Assembly: GCF_001602375.1 (NCBI RefSeq)
Contig: NZ_BCNY01000015.1
Coordinates: 1-64,000 of the forward strand
Direction: 5' to 3'
DNA: 64,000 nucleotides
Source: Methanoculleus horonobensis
Lineage (GTDB): Archaea > Halobacteriota > Methanomicrobia > Methanomicrobiales > Methanoculleaceae
Part shown: in pieces, positions 42,586-50,842 of the stretch
Numbering within the stretch: position 1 is the stretch's first letter
Layout of the letters: the number at the start of each line of letters is the position of its first letter
Translations under genes and position numbers: made by a program
Notes under the pieces: model-generated
Seen by the model: only the letters and a program-made list of their open reading frames with translations
What the model was told of the DNA's origin: nothing
Database searches by the model: none

Positions 42586-43638
42586 ATGGAACAGAGCGTC
42601 GTCATCCAGGAAGGGTATGCCCGGCTGAAGAAGACCCGTGCCCTCTTCGTCGGGGGACTCCTCGCCGCCCTCGCCATCCTCGTCGGCGTCGCGGTCACGC
42701 TCGGGTCGGCCGACTTCACCGTGGCCGAGTCCTACCTCGCGATCCTTGCCGGGCTCTTCCCCGGCACGTTCACCGCCCCGGAGATGGCCGGGATCATCGT
42801 CTGGGACTACCGGCTCCACCGGGTGCTCTTCGCAGTCTCGGCCGGGTTCGGGCTCGCGGTGGCGGGCTGTGTCATGCAGGGGATCCTCAGAAACCCGCTC
42901 GCGAGCCCCTTCACCCTCGGGATCGCCTCGGCGGCCACCACCGGGGCCTCGATCGCGATCGTCCTCGGCGCCGGGGTCGTCGGCGGGGAGTACCTCGTCA
43001 TCGGCAACGCCTTCCTCTTCGCTTTGCTCGCGGCGCTCGCCATCTACGGGATGGCACGCTACCGGGGGATCGGGTCAGAGACGATGGTGCTCGCCGGTAT
43101 CGCCATCATGTACCTCTTCTCCGCGGTGACGTCGCTCTTGCAGTACGTCGGCAGCGCCGAACAGCTCCGTGCGGTGGTCTTCTGGACGTTCGGGTCGGTC
43201 GACAAGTCCACCTGGCCCAAACTCGCCGTCGTCAGCCTCGTCCTCGCCTGCACCATACCCTACCTCCTCTACCGCGCCTGGGATCTGAACGCCCTCGCGG
43301 AAGGAGACGAGGTGGCGGCCGGTCTCGGGGTGCCCGTGGAGCGCTCGATGATCGTCTTCATGGCGATCGCCTCTCTCATCACCGCGGTGATCATCTGCTT
43401 CACCGGGACGATCGGGTTCATCGGGCTCGTCGCCCCGCACATCACCCGGATGGCGATAGGAGGGGATTTCCGCACGCTCCTCCCCGCCTCCGGCCTGGTG
43501 GGGGCGCTCCTCCTCCTTGGTGCGGACAGCATCGCCCGGAGCGTCCTTGCGCCGCAGGTTCTCCCCGTCGGGATCGTGACCGCGTTCCTCGGCGTGCCGT
43601 TCTTCATCTACCTCTTCATGCACCGGAGGGACGCCTGA
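42586..43638 (+). CDS. FecCD-family ABC transporter permease
   Basis: About 350 residues with nine or ten membrane helices. The DYRLHRVLFAVSAGFGLAVAGCVMQGILRNPLASPFTLGI-type region (split here for length) is the BtuC/FecD signature, and GFIGLVAPHITRM is the ATPase-coupling loop. I prefer the ATG at 42586, which has GGTG 5 nt upstream; a GTG at 42571 overlaps the previous gene. It forms the channel for the chelate importer. Confidence 0.92.
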   Translation: MEQSVVIQEGYARLKKTRALFVGGLLAALAILVGVAVTLGSADFTVAESYLAILAGLFPGTFTAPEMAGIIVWDYRLHRVLFAVSAGFGLAVAGCVMQGILRNPLASPFTLGIASAATTGASIAIVLGAGVVGGEYLVIGNAFLFALLAALAIYGMARYRGIGSETMVLAGIAIMYLFSAVTSLLQYVGSAEQLRAVVFWTFGSVDKSTWPKLAVVSLVLACTIPYLLYRAWDLNALAEGDEVAAGLGVPVERSMIVFMAIASLITAVIICFTGTIGFIGLVAPHITRMAIGGDFRTLLPASGLVGALLLLGADSIARSVLAPQVLPVGIVTAFLGVPFFIYLFMHRRDA

Positions 43639-44426
43639 TGCCCCGGATCTCGGTAAACGGCCTCTCGTTTGCCTACCGCGACCGCCGGGTGCTTCACGGG
43701 GTCACCTTCTCGGTCGGCGCGGGCGAGGTTCTCGGGCTCGTGGGGCCGAACGGGTGCGGGAAGACGACGCTGATCAGGTGCATCGACGGGATGCTCTCCC
43801 CCGGCGGGGGAACGGTGACGCTCGATGGGCGGGAGCTTCGCACGATGCATCGGCGGGAGGTCGCGCAGGCGATGGCCTACGTGCCGCAGTCGGCCGGGAA
43901 CCGGACAGGGGCGACGGTCTTCGAGACCGTCCTGATGGGGAGGCGGCCCTACCTGAACTGGACGGTGAACAGAACCGACGAGGAGAAGGTGGTTGCCGCG
44001 CTCGACGCCCTCGACCTCGGGGATCTCGCGCTCCGTAACGTCGGCGAACTCTCCGGCGGGGAGCGCCAGCGGGTGATGATCGCCCGGGCGCTCGTCCAGG
44101 AGACCGGGGCGATCCTCCTCGACGAACCGACGAGCAACCTGGACGTCTGCCACCAGATGGGGGTCATGGAGGTTCTCCGCGGGCTGGCCGGGGAGAAGGG
44201 CCTCTCGATCGTCATCGCGCTCCACGACCTGAATCTCGCCGCCACCTACTGCCACCGCCTCATGGTGATGAAGGCCGGGGCGGTCTACGGCTACGGGGCT
44301 CCGGAAGAGGTCCTCACCGAGGAGATGCTCAGGGCGGTCTACGGCATCGAAGCGGTGGTGAAACGGGATCTTGCGGCGCCCTATATGGTTCCGGTCAGGC
44401 CGGGCGGCCTCAGGGGAGGGGTGTAG
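43638..44426 (+). CDS. FecE/BtuD-type ABC transporter ATP-binding protein
   Basis: About 262 residues. Walker A GPNGCGKTT near residue 37, Q-loop in YVPQSAGN, signature LSGGERQR, Walker B ILLDEPTSNLD and switch His in ALHDLNLAA are all intact. Its ATG overlaps the permease stop by 1 nt. It energises the chelate importer. The upstream frame is open for a long way but shadows the permease. Confidence 0.95.
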   Translation: MPRISVNGLSFAYRDRRVLHGVTFSVGAGEVLGLVGPNGCGKTTLIRCIDGMLSPGGGTVTLDGRELRTMHRREVAQAMAYVPQSAGNRTGATVFETVLMGRRPYLNWTVNRTDEEKVVAALDALDLGDLALRNVGELSGGERQRVMIARALVQETGAILLDEPTSNLDVCHQMGVMEVLRGLAGEKGLSIVIALHDLNLAATYCHRLMVMKAGAVYGYGAPEEVLTEEMLRAVYGIEAVVKRDLAAPYMVPVRPGGLRGGV

Positions 44427-44431
44427 AACCC

Positions 44432-44692
44432 CTACCTCCCCAGATGCTTCAGCGCCTCCTTCGCCTCCATGACCGGGTGCATCTCGGTATAGCCGAGATC
44501 GCCCCAGGGATAACCTGCTTTCAGGAGGGCTGCGGAATCTTCCACCTCGACCAGCCGGAAGACCGTGTTGCTGCCGAGATCGAGCCACTCGTTGATCACG
44601 ACCATCCCGTCCGGAGCTTTCTCCGCGGCCCGCATCTCCATGACCTCGCCGGTTCTCCCGGGCTCCCAGGTGAAGATATTCATGAACTGCAT
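44432..44692 (-). CDS. DUF3303 family protein
   Basis: About 86 residues from MQFMNIFTWEPG, with a GGGTGG site upstream; a start 11 codons earlier lacks support. NEWLDLGSNTVFRLVEVED and WGDLGYTEMHPVM are typical of this small ferredoxin-like-fold family of unknown function. It is convergent with the importer ATPase gene. Confidence 0.8.
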   Translation of the reverse strand: MQFMNIFTWEPGRTGEVMEMRAAEKAPDGMVVINEWLDLGSNTVFRLVEVEDSAALLKAGYPWGDLGYTEMHPVMEAKEALKHLGR

Positions 44693-44793
44693 GCCAAACC
44701 ACCCATTCCGTCTCCCGCCCGGCACGCCGGGTGGAGTAAACCGGCGTCAACGGGCTCCAGGTATAAATACCTGGTGCAGGGCGGAGCCATCCA

Positions 44794-46062
44794 TTACGCA
44801 GACCGCCTCTTAACGGCGGCAGCGATGACCATGGCGGTGACGGCGGAGATGACAAGGAGGACGACCGTGTACTGGTCGGCCGTCCCCACGACCGCGACCA
44901 GGAGGATGGAGGTCAGGGGCGCCCCGAGGGCGAGAGTGAGGGCCGCAACCTCGATGCAGAGGACGAAGATGCCGACCGGGATGCCGGGGAAGACGAGGTT
45001 CAAAGCGAGCCCGATCAGCGTCGACGAGAAGATGATCGGAAAGAGGGGGCCGCCGATGTACCCGCTCTTGAACGAGAGCGCGAGCAGGAGGACCTTTAAG
45101 ATTGCTACCCCAAGCAGCATCCCGACCCCGAGCCGGGCCGGGTCGGCGATGATCCCGTGCAACTGGGCCTCCCCGGAGAAGAGCACCTCCGGGACGAAGT
45201 AGCCGGCACACGCGATGACCGCCCCGGCGGCGAGGACGCGGGTGATGACCGCCTCCCCGAAGACCCGATCCATCACCGTCCCGGCGGCCTGCATGGCGAC
45301 TCCTGCAAAAACCGCGAGGAGCGATCCGAAGATACCGAGGGCGATCGCACAGAGGATGTAGCCGGGATGCAGCCCGCCGATCGGCTCGAACGGGATGCTC
45401 CGCGCGAAGGAGGGGAACCCGAGGAGCAGGTAGAAGAGGTAGCCGACGGTGCCGGCGAGCAGGTTCCAGGTGAGGAACCGGAAGGCGTTCCTGTTCCCGC
45501 CGACCTGGAACTCGGTGGCGAAGACCCCGGTAAAGAGCACGCTGCCGACGATCCCGTTGAACGCCGATGCCAGGGCGGCGACGTCGAACCCGAGCGCGGC
45601 CCCGGGCGACTCGATCCCGAGCCGGTCGCGGACGTACGAGGAGACGTAGCCGACAAGAACGGTGATGGTTCCTTCCGGCCCGACGCTTGCCCCGGAGAGG
45701 AGCGAGAAAAGCGACGAGAGGAGGGCGCCGGGAAACGTCCGGTAGTCGGGTCTCTCGCCTCCGCCTCGGAGCGATTCGGTGAACCCGCCGTGGATCACAT
45801 CGGGTGCGTGCAGGTACCTGCGGCAGAGGCCGACGAGCAGCGAAAACAGCAGCACCCCGGCCGGAACCGCCCAGGGGGTGTCATGCATGAAGCCGTCCTC
45901 GGACCAGACGGCGTTCTCGAGCAGCCCGTAGAGACCCAGGTAGGCGGCCGTAAAGACGATCGCGACTACGGCGATGAGGACGATCTGCCAGAGGGCCGGG
46001 GTTCGTCCCCGTTCGTCGGGCAGCGCTCCCGAACCGTCTCCAGTGACGGGCATAGCAGGCAC
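44794..46062 (-). CDS. ClC-family chloride channel/antiporter
   Basis: Protein of 422 residues with about ten membrane segments. The ClC filter regions are visible: LLSGASVGPEGTI (matching G(K/R)EGP) near residue 120, and GYIGGPLFPIIFSS near residue 340. The first GSGIP-type motif is not clear, and the usual gating Glu is at the E of GPEGT. Whether it is a channel or an H+/Cl- antiporter cannot be told. It stands alone. Confidence 0.85.
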   Translation of the reverse strand: MPAMPVTGDGSGALPDERGRTPALWQIVLIAVVAIVFTAAYLGLYGLLENAVWSEDGFMHDTPWAVPAGVLLFSLLVGLCRRYLHAPDVIHGGFTESLRGGGERPDYRTFPGALLSSLFSLLSGASVGPEGTITVLVGYVSSYVRDRLGIESPGAALGFDVAALASAFNGIVGSVLFTGVFATEFQVGGNRNAFRFLTWNLLAGTVGYLFYLLLGFPSFARSIPFEPIGGLHPGYILCAIALGIFGSLLAVFAGVAMQAAGTVMDRVFGEAVITRVLAAGAVIACAGYFVPEVLFSGEAQLHGIIADPARLGVGMLLGVAILKVLLLALSFKSGYIGGPLFPIIFSSTLIGLALNLVFPGIPVGIFVLCIEVAALTLALGAPLTSILLVAVVGTADQYTVVLLVISAVTAMVIAAAVKRRSA

Positions 46063-46146
46063 GGCATCACCGTTTGGGGTAGTTGTGCGGCCGGCTCCAC
46101 CCGCCCACCGAAAAAAAGCAGCCGTTCCCCGGACTGCCGTCCGGGG

Positions 46147-46662
46147 TTACCTCCGCCGGGGCCGCGTCTCGACCCGCTCGGTCGTCACGACATCGGGCGG
46201 CGGGGTCTCCGTCCGCTTCATGGCTTCCGCCTCCTCGCGGGTCGGCGGGGTTATGCTTCCGGCCGACTGGATGAGGCTGTAGTCCGCTTCCCGGGGCCAG
46301 TGGTCTTCATCGAAGCCCGGCAGGTCGTCCAGCCGCTGCTTGTCGATGTTCACGACGAAGTTGTCGTCGCCGGGGCGGTAGATCACGGCTTCCGGCGGGA
46401 CAGCAAACCTCTTTGCCGCCATCCCGAGCACGCCGCCGTACCTGAGCACCAGGTAATCCACCTTGCCCTCGGGGAACCCAATCCGCATATCCGAGATCTC
46501 CCCGAGGTCATCTCCCTCCTGGTTGATCACGTTCTTGTCCAGGATGTCGTCGGCCGACATGAACCACTCCTCGCCGGCCGTTCGCGTCCTGCGTTCGAGA
46601 ATTACCTCCGATCTCTCCTGCATCTTCTTCAACTCCATCGCCCCCATATCCAGGGGAAACAT
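46147..46662 (-). CDS. PRC-barrel domain protein
   Basis: Protein of 171 residues. Residues ~36-115 form a PRC barrel (SADDILDKNVINQEGDDLG, DMRIGFPEGKVDYLVL and KRFAVPPEAV). The N-terminal 30 residues are charged and helical, and the start could be an internal ATG at MGAM or MELKK. The last ~30 residues are polar. Archaeal PRC-barrel proteins may bind CdvB- or RNA-processing partners; function here is unknown. Confidence 0.8.
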   Translation of the reverse strand: MFPLDMGAMELKKMQERSEVILERRTRTAGEEWFMSADDILDKNVINQEGDDLGEISDMRIGFPEGKVDYLVLRYGGVLGMAAKRFAVPPEAVIYRPGDDNFVVNIDKQRLDDLPGFDEDHWPREADYSLIQSAGSITPPTREEAEAMKRTETPPPDVVTTERVETRPRRR

Positions 46663-46784
46663 CCCACAGCGGGGGCGTGCACTGAGTGCCGGGAGTCCTT
46701 AAAATGATTTGCACACCGTGCCCGGGGGGCAGCCCGACCTCACGGGAGGGGCGACCCCTGCCAAAATGGGCACAGGAAAATCCC

Positions 46785-47156
46785 ATGTACCAAAAAATAA
46801 GCCACATACGAAGCCTGAATGAAATGGATGAAGTTATTACCGGGTGCGTCAATCCCCTCTTCATGGGGCCTACTGTCAAACTGGATCTCACCACAATCCT
46901 TCAGGCAACAGGCGAGTTGCAGCATTTTCTTGACCTCGGGGCGGCCCGCCTGCGAGCGGAAGGGCCGTTGCCGGAAGAGGCATCCGAGGAGCTGATATTT
47001 ACCATGGCCGATGAACTTGAGGATCACCTGCGGGCGATGCGAGACCGGCGGGGGTCCGCGAGCATCAACGATCTCCAGGGCTGGACGCAAGCCTGGATAG
47101 ACGAGCAGCAGGAAGCGCTCGCCCGAAAACCGTCGCAGGGCGGCGATCGGGGGTAA
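46785..47156 (+). CDS. Helical protein of unknown function
   Basis: About 123 residues from MYQKISHIRSL; an AGGA lies 9 nt upstream. The protein is mostly alpha-helical, with VKLDLTTILQATGELQHFLDL and a long acidic helix ELIFTMADELEDHL. No known motif is present. The more distant ATG at 46686 would add a Pro/Cys-rich stretch that looks non-coding. Confidence 0.55.
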   Translation: MYQKISHIRSLNEMDEVITGCVNPLFMGPTVKLDLTTILQATGELQHFLDLGAARLRAEGPLPEEASEELIFTMADELEDHLRAMRDRRGSASINDLQGWTQAWIDEQQEALARKPSQGGDRG

Positions 47157-47231
47157 CCGCCCGGCGGCTTCGCCGGGGCTGCCCCCGGAGAGACCCCATG
47201 ATTTATCAGCACGCGCACCCATGCGCACCCG

Positions 47232-47726
47232 ATGCCTCACTTCGACCTCTTCTTCAAGACCGAGGATCTGCGGCGGAGGCTTGAGCCGCACCTCCGGCTC
47301 ATCCCGCCGTACTTCCAGTTCACCGTCCGGACGGGCACCCCGGAGGTCCGCTACTTCGACCAGAAGGATCCTATGTGGAAGGGCTTCCCGTTTCCGGTCC
47401 CTGACGGAACCGTCTACGTCTTCGACGACGATATTCCCGCCCGAGCGCTCGGGGGCGGGATGCAGAACCGGGCGAGCATCCGGGTCGCACGCGAGGACAC
47501 GGACGACGAAGCGCTCATCCTCCGCATCTGGCACGAGGTTCTCCACGCGGTCGGGCAGCCGGCGGACGATCTGGTCAGGCGGGCGGGCGAGTGGCAGAGC
47601 CTCTCCGACCGGCTCATGTGGGCGGCCTGGCAGTCGCTCTCCCGGCCGATCGACGTGCCGTTCTGGCACCGGAAGTTCTACGCGTGGCTGACGGAGCGGG
47701 CGGCGAGCGGAGCGGGGGGAAGGTAA
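47232..47726 (+). CDS. Zincin-like protein with HExxH motif
   Basis: Protein of 164 residues. IWHEVLHAVGQ near residue 101 is an HExxH zinc-protease motif in a predicted helix. Around it are YFDQKDPMWKGFPFPVPDG and a C-terminal region rich in Trp (LMWAAWQSLSRPIDVPFWHRKFYAWL). No signal peptide is seen, so it should act in the cytoplasm. The family is not recognised; a third metal ligand cannot be assigned. Confidence 0.65.
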   Translation: MPHFDLFFKTEDLRRRLEPHLRLIPPYFQFTVRTGTPEVRYFDQKDPMWKGFPFPVPDGTVYVFDDDIPARALGGGMQNRASIRVAREDTDDEALILRIWHEVLHAVGQPADDLVRRAGEWQSLSDRLMWAAWQSLSRPIDVPFWHRKFYAWLTERAASGAGGR

Positions 47727-47812
47727 AACCACGGCCGGGATGCGCCCCATGCGGCAATCAGGAACTATGCCTGCCGACAAATTATATCAACAGGCGAAAC
47801 GAATCTGTGAGG

Positions 47813-48730
47813 ATGAGATCTCTCGCGATTTCACTCACAGTCCTGCTTGTTCTCGGCCTGTCTCTGCTCTCGGCCGGTTGCATGCAGAGTGATTCCAGTG
47901 CCGCTGTCCTGACACCAGAGATTACCACCGTACCAGAGGCAGAGTACACCTCGAACGAGACGCTCGTCGCCTTCGTCGAGAGCGCGGGTGCCTATGTGCA
48001 AGAAAACGGCAAGGAGGCCGCCCTTGCCGAGTTCAACGACCCGAACGGAAGGTTCGTCCAGGGTGAACTCTATATCTACGCGTATGACTTCAACGGCACC
48101 ACCCTCGCCCACCCGGTGAACCCCGAGAAGGTCGGCGTCAACCGCCTGAATGAGACCGAGGGGAATGTGGGGGCGTTCCTCCGGGAGATGAACGATGCTG
48201 TCAGGAACGGGGACGGTTTCGGCCGGATTGCCTACATCAACCCCACGCGTGACCGGACGCTCGAGTCGAAACTGGCGTACGGGGTGCAGGTGGACGAGGA
48301 TTGGTGGCTCGGCTCCGGGATCTACACAGGGTCCGTCGATCTGCCCGAGGCAGCAAACCCGACGGTCCGGGCCGATTACCCCGGGATGGTCGGCGTCTGG
48401 AGAGCGGACGACGGCGTTGTGTACTTCCTGAATGACACGATCGACGAGGTGCTTGCCGGAGAGAACAGATGGGTGGTCACCGCGCAGGACGACCGGGTCA
48501 TCAGCGGGTTCAAGGTCTTCTCCCTGCCGGATGGAACGGTGGAGAACCAGACGTTTGTAGGCATATTCGATCCCAACAAAGAGACCATATCGTTCATCGA
48601 CCAGCCGGGAGGATGGGCGACGGGAACCCTGGCCGATCAGGACACCCTCTACATCGCCTGGACGAACCCGGGCGGTGATACGGCAACGGTGGTGGGCGCT
48701 CTGACCCTGCACCGGGATACCACAGCGTGA
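47813..48730 (+). CDS. Cache-domain lipoprotein
   Basis: About 305 residues. The signal peptide ends in a lipobox (LLSAGC near residue 23). Residues ~47-170 form a Cache-type ligand-binding domain: VESAGAYVQENGKEAALAEF, YIYAYDFNGTTLAHPVNPEKVG and GFGRIAYINP. A C-terminal ~120-residue beta domain follows (YPGMVGVWRADDGVVYFLND). No kinase or receptor gene is nearby. A GTG at 47807 is an alternative start. Confidence 0.8.
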   Translation: MRSLAISLTVLLVLGLSLLSAGCMQSDSSAAVLTPEITTVPEAEYTSNETLVAFVESAGAYVQENGKEAALAEFNDPNGRFVQGELYIYAYDFNGTTLAHPVNPEKVGVNRLNETEGNVGAFLREMNDAVRNGDGFGRIAYINPTRDRTLESKLAYGVQVDEDWWLGSGIYTGSVDLPEAANPTVRADYPGMVGVWRADDGVVYFLNDTIDEVLAGENRWVVTAQDDRVISGFKVFSLPDGTVENQTFVGIFDPNKETISFIDQPGGWATGTLADQDTLYIAWTNPGGDTATVVGALTLHRDTTA

Positions 48731-48903
48731 ACGACCCCTCCGCTTCCAGAGAGGGCCTTCCCGCGCGTGCCGCCGGGCCGTGCGGGGATACATTCCTTCC
48801 CATTTTGATGCGGGCCGGACGACCGGGGACATCCTCGCCTTCAATCCGGAATACTCCCGCCGCACCTGCATTTTTATGAATAACCCCGGAGAAATTATGA
48901 TCG

Positions 48904-50166
48904 ATGAGAATGCCGTACGGGAACCGGTCCGGGAAGGATAACGAGGCAGGAGTCACGGCGATCTCGCCGGACGAGTTCTCGCAGAGGCTCGAATACACCC
49001 GGGCCGAGGCGGAGAAGATCCTCAATGCGGCAGAGAACGATCTGGCCACCCTTACCGGGGTGAAGTGGAGTCTTGAGTACACCTCGCCCATCCTCGGAGC
49101 GGCGATCCTGATCAATCTGGGGCTTTTACTCGCATACACCGGGGAGTACTACCTCTACTGGATCATGGCGTCCTTCATATTCCTGATGATAAACCCCTTT
49201 CTCCTCCTGCTTCCGACCGATACGGGGGATCTGAAGTCCTACATCAGGTATTTCTACGATCTCAAGAATCGCGAGCGAAAGAGCCTCGAGGAGATCATCT
49301 CGTGGGAGAGTCTCGAAAAGAGCGCCGCCGTCCCGGCCGAGGCGATAGAGGCGGTCAGACGGCTCACGCAACAGAGGAATTCCCTCTACGAACTCGGCTG
49401 GAACCTCTTCTTCATCAACTGCCAGCCGCTCGCCCCGGGCTTCCTGGTGCTCTTCACCCTCTCCTCGGTCTTCGCACTTGCAGGCTGGCTCTTGAACGGC
49501 GCGTTCGAACCGCACTCCGCCGTGATCGTCGTCATCCAGTCCGCCGCAATCGTCGTCTTCTATGTCGCGATCGTGTATGTGCAGCCGTACTCGCGGGGCT
49601 TCTTTGCGGGGATACTCGGGATGCAGTCCCGCATCAAAGAACGGTATAACGAGGCCTGGATCCAGGGGCTGAAGTATGCCCTCACCGCCACCGTCGTGAC
49701 GACCGTCGCCGGCATCATCTCCATCGCGGCGATCGTCCTCCCGGGGGTGACCTACAACAGTTTCACCGCCGTCGAAGCCGATATCGAGCTCGGGGCCGGC
49801 ATCTTCGCTCTCATCTTTCTGACGCAGATGATCGTCGTGCGGCACCTGCAGGGCGGTTACAGCCGCACGCTCGTCCACTCCCTCCTCTCATCCCGGATCG
49901 AGATGATCCGCGGGAAGGTGCTCCCGGCCGTCGAAGACCTCGCCCGGGCATCGCGGAACGACACCGTGACCCCGCAGACGGCGCAAGACCTCGAGAGGAT
50001 AACCCTCGACCTGACCCGGTGCCGGGCGCTCAAGATCGACTACGCATCGCTCTTCGGCTACTTCCCGGTCGCTATGGTGACGCCGGACGTCGGTGTCCTC
50101 ATGCGTGTTGCCGGAACGGTGGGCGGCGGGCGCGGAAGAGCCCGGGCCGACGAGGCAGCCGCGTAG
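48904..50166 (+). CDS. Large multi-spanning membrane protein of unknown function
   Basis: Protein of 420 residues with about seven hydrophobic segments, in pairs: near 62-110 (two), 190-245 (two), 265-290 and 300-320. Cytoplasmic stretches are helical (RKSLEEIISWESLEKSAAVPAEAIEAV) and the tail is rich in Arg, Gly and Ala. No transport or catalytic motif is recognised. It stands alone between the Cache lipoprotein and a non-coding gap. Confidence 0.65.
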   Translation: MRMPYGNRSGKDNEAGVTAISPDEFSQRLEYTRAEAEKILNAAENDLATLTGVKWSLEYTSPILGAAILINLGLLLAYTGEYYLYWIMASFIFLMINPFLLLLPTDTGDLKSYIRYFYDLKNRERKSLEEIISWESLEKSAAVPAEAIEAVRRLTQQRNSLYELGWNLFFINCQPLAPGFLVLFTLSSVFALAGWLLNGAFEPHSAVIVVIQSAAIVVFYVAIVYVQPYSRGFFAGILGMQSRIKERYNEAWIQGLKYALTATVVTTVAGIISIAAIVLPGVTYNSFTAVEADIELGAGIFALIFLTQMIVVRHLQGGYSRTLVHSLLSSRIEMIRGKVLPAVEDLARASRNDTVTPQTAQDLERITLDLTRCRALKIDYASLFGYFPVAMVTPDVGVLMRVAGTVGGGRGRARADEAAA

Positions 50167-50514
50167 CCGGGTGCCTGCAGGGTTCCCGACAATTCCCGGT
50201 AAATTCAAGGCCGGACGATCCTCATCAACGTCCGCGATGCCGCCCCACGCATAACCGGCCCCGGCTGTTTGGACGAAGGATATCCGCCCGTCTACGCGCC
50301 CGTTCCGGTATCGCCACCCTCTCCCGGATTCGAGAGTCCGCCTGATTTTCCGCTCGGTCGTATACCTGCAGGAAATCATCATCTCCAGGGCCTTATTTCT
50401 GAAACAACCGCTTGATACCGGATGGAAATAGGAACGCCGCCCTCATTACAGGGGGGTATGTATATGAAGGAAAACGATGAATAGAACCAGTCAAAGAAGG
50501 AGCAGAGTAATCGT
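50167..50514 (+). other. Intergenic gap upstream of a small Lys-rich gene
   Basis: About 348 bp. No ORF looks real. The AT-rich end near 50400-50490 includes a GTATGTATATGAAGG stretch that can serve as promoter/leader of the gene at 50515. No repeat or hairpin stands out. Confidence 0.35.
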
Positions 50515-50652
50515 ATGCCGACGAGCAAGAAACAGATGGAGAAACTGAACCGGGCAAAGAAGGCCAAGGCAGAAGGACTCGCGCAGCAGGCGGCCGAGGG
50601 CAGCGAGGCCGCCAAGAAGAAACTCAAGAAACTCCAGAAGAAGATCAAGTGA
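50515..50652 (+). CDS. Small Lys/Ala-rich helical protein
   Basis: Protein of 45 residues read directly: it begins MPTSKKQMEKLNRAKKAKAE and ends in a run of Lys-rich helix (KKKLKKLQKKIK). It is a highly basic amphipathic helix, likely nucleic-acid or membrane binding. AGGAG lies about 14 nt upstream and a T-run follows the stop (near 50669). Function unknown. Confidence 0.55.
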   Translation: MPTSKKQMEKLNRAKKAKAEGLAQQAAEGSEAAKKKLKKLQKKIK

Positions 50653-50842
50653 GCCGCCCGGGATAGCCACTTTTTTACCGTCGTCTACGGTCAATTCGAC
50701 GGACAGAGCGCCCGGTCGAGACCGCGATCATCCTTGATGGCGTATCGGGGCGGCGAGGTTCCGGCCCGACACCCCGGAACCCTGTACGACGCCGATTGGC
50801 GCGAAGCACAACTCTTATTCCCGCGAAAAAATCACACTCCTT

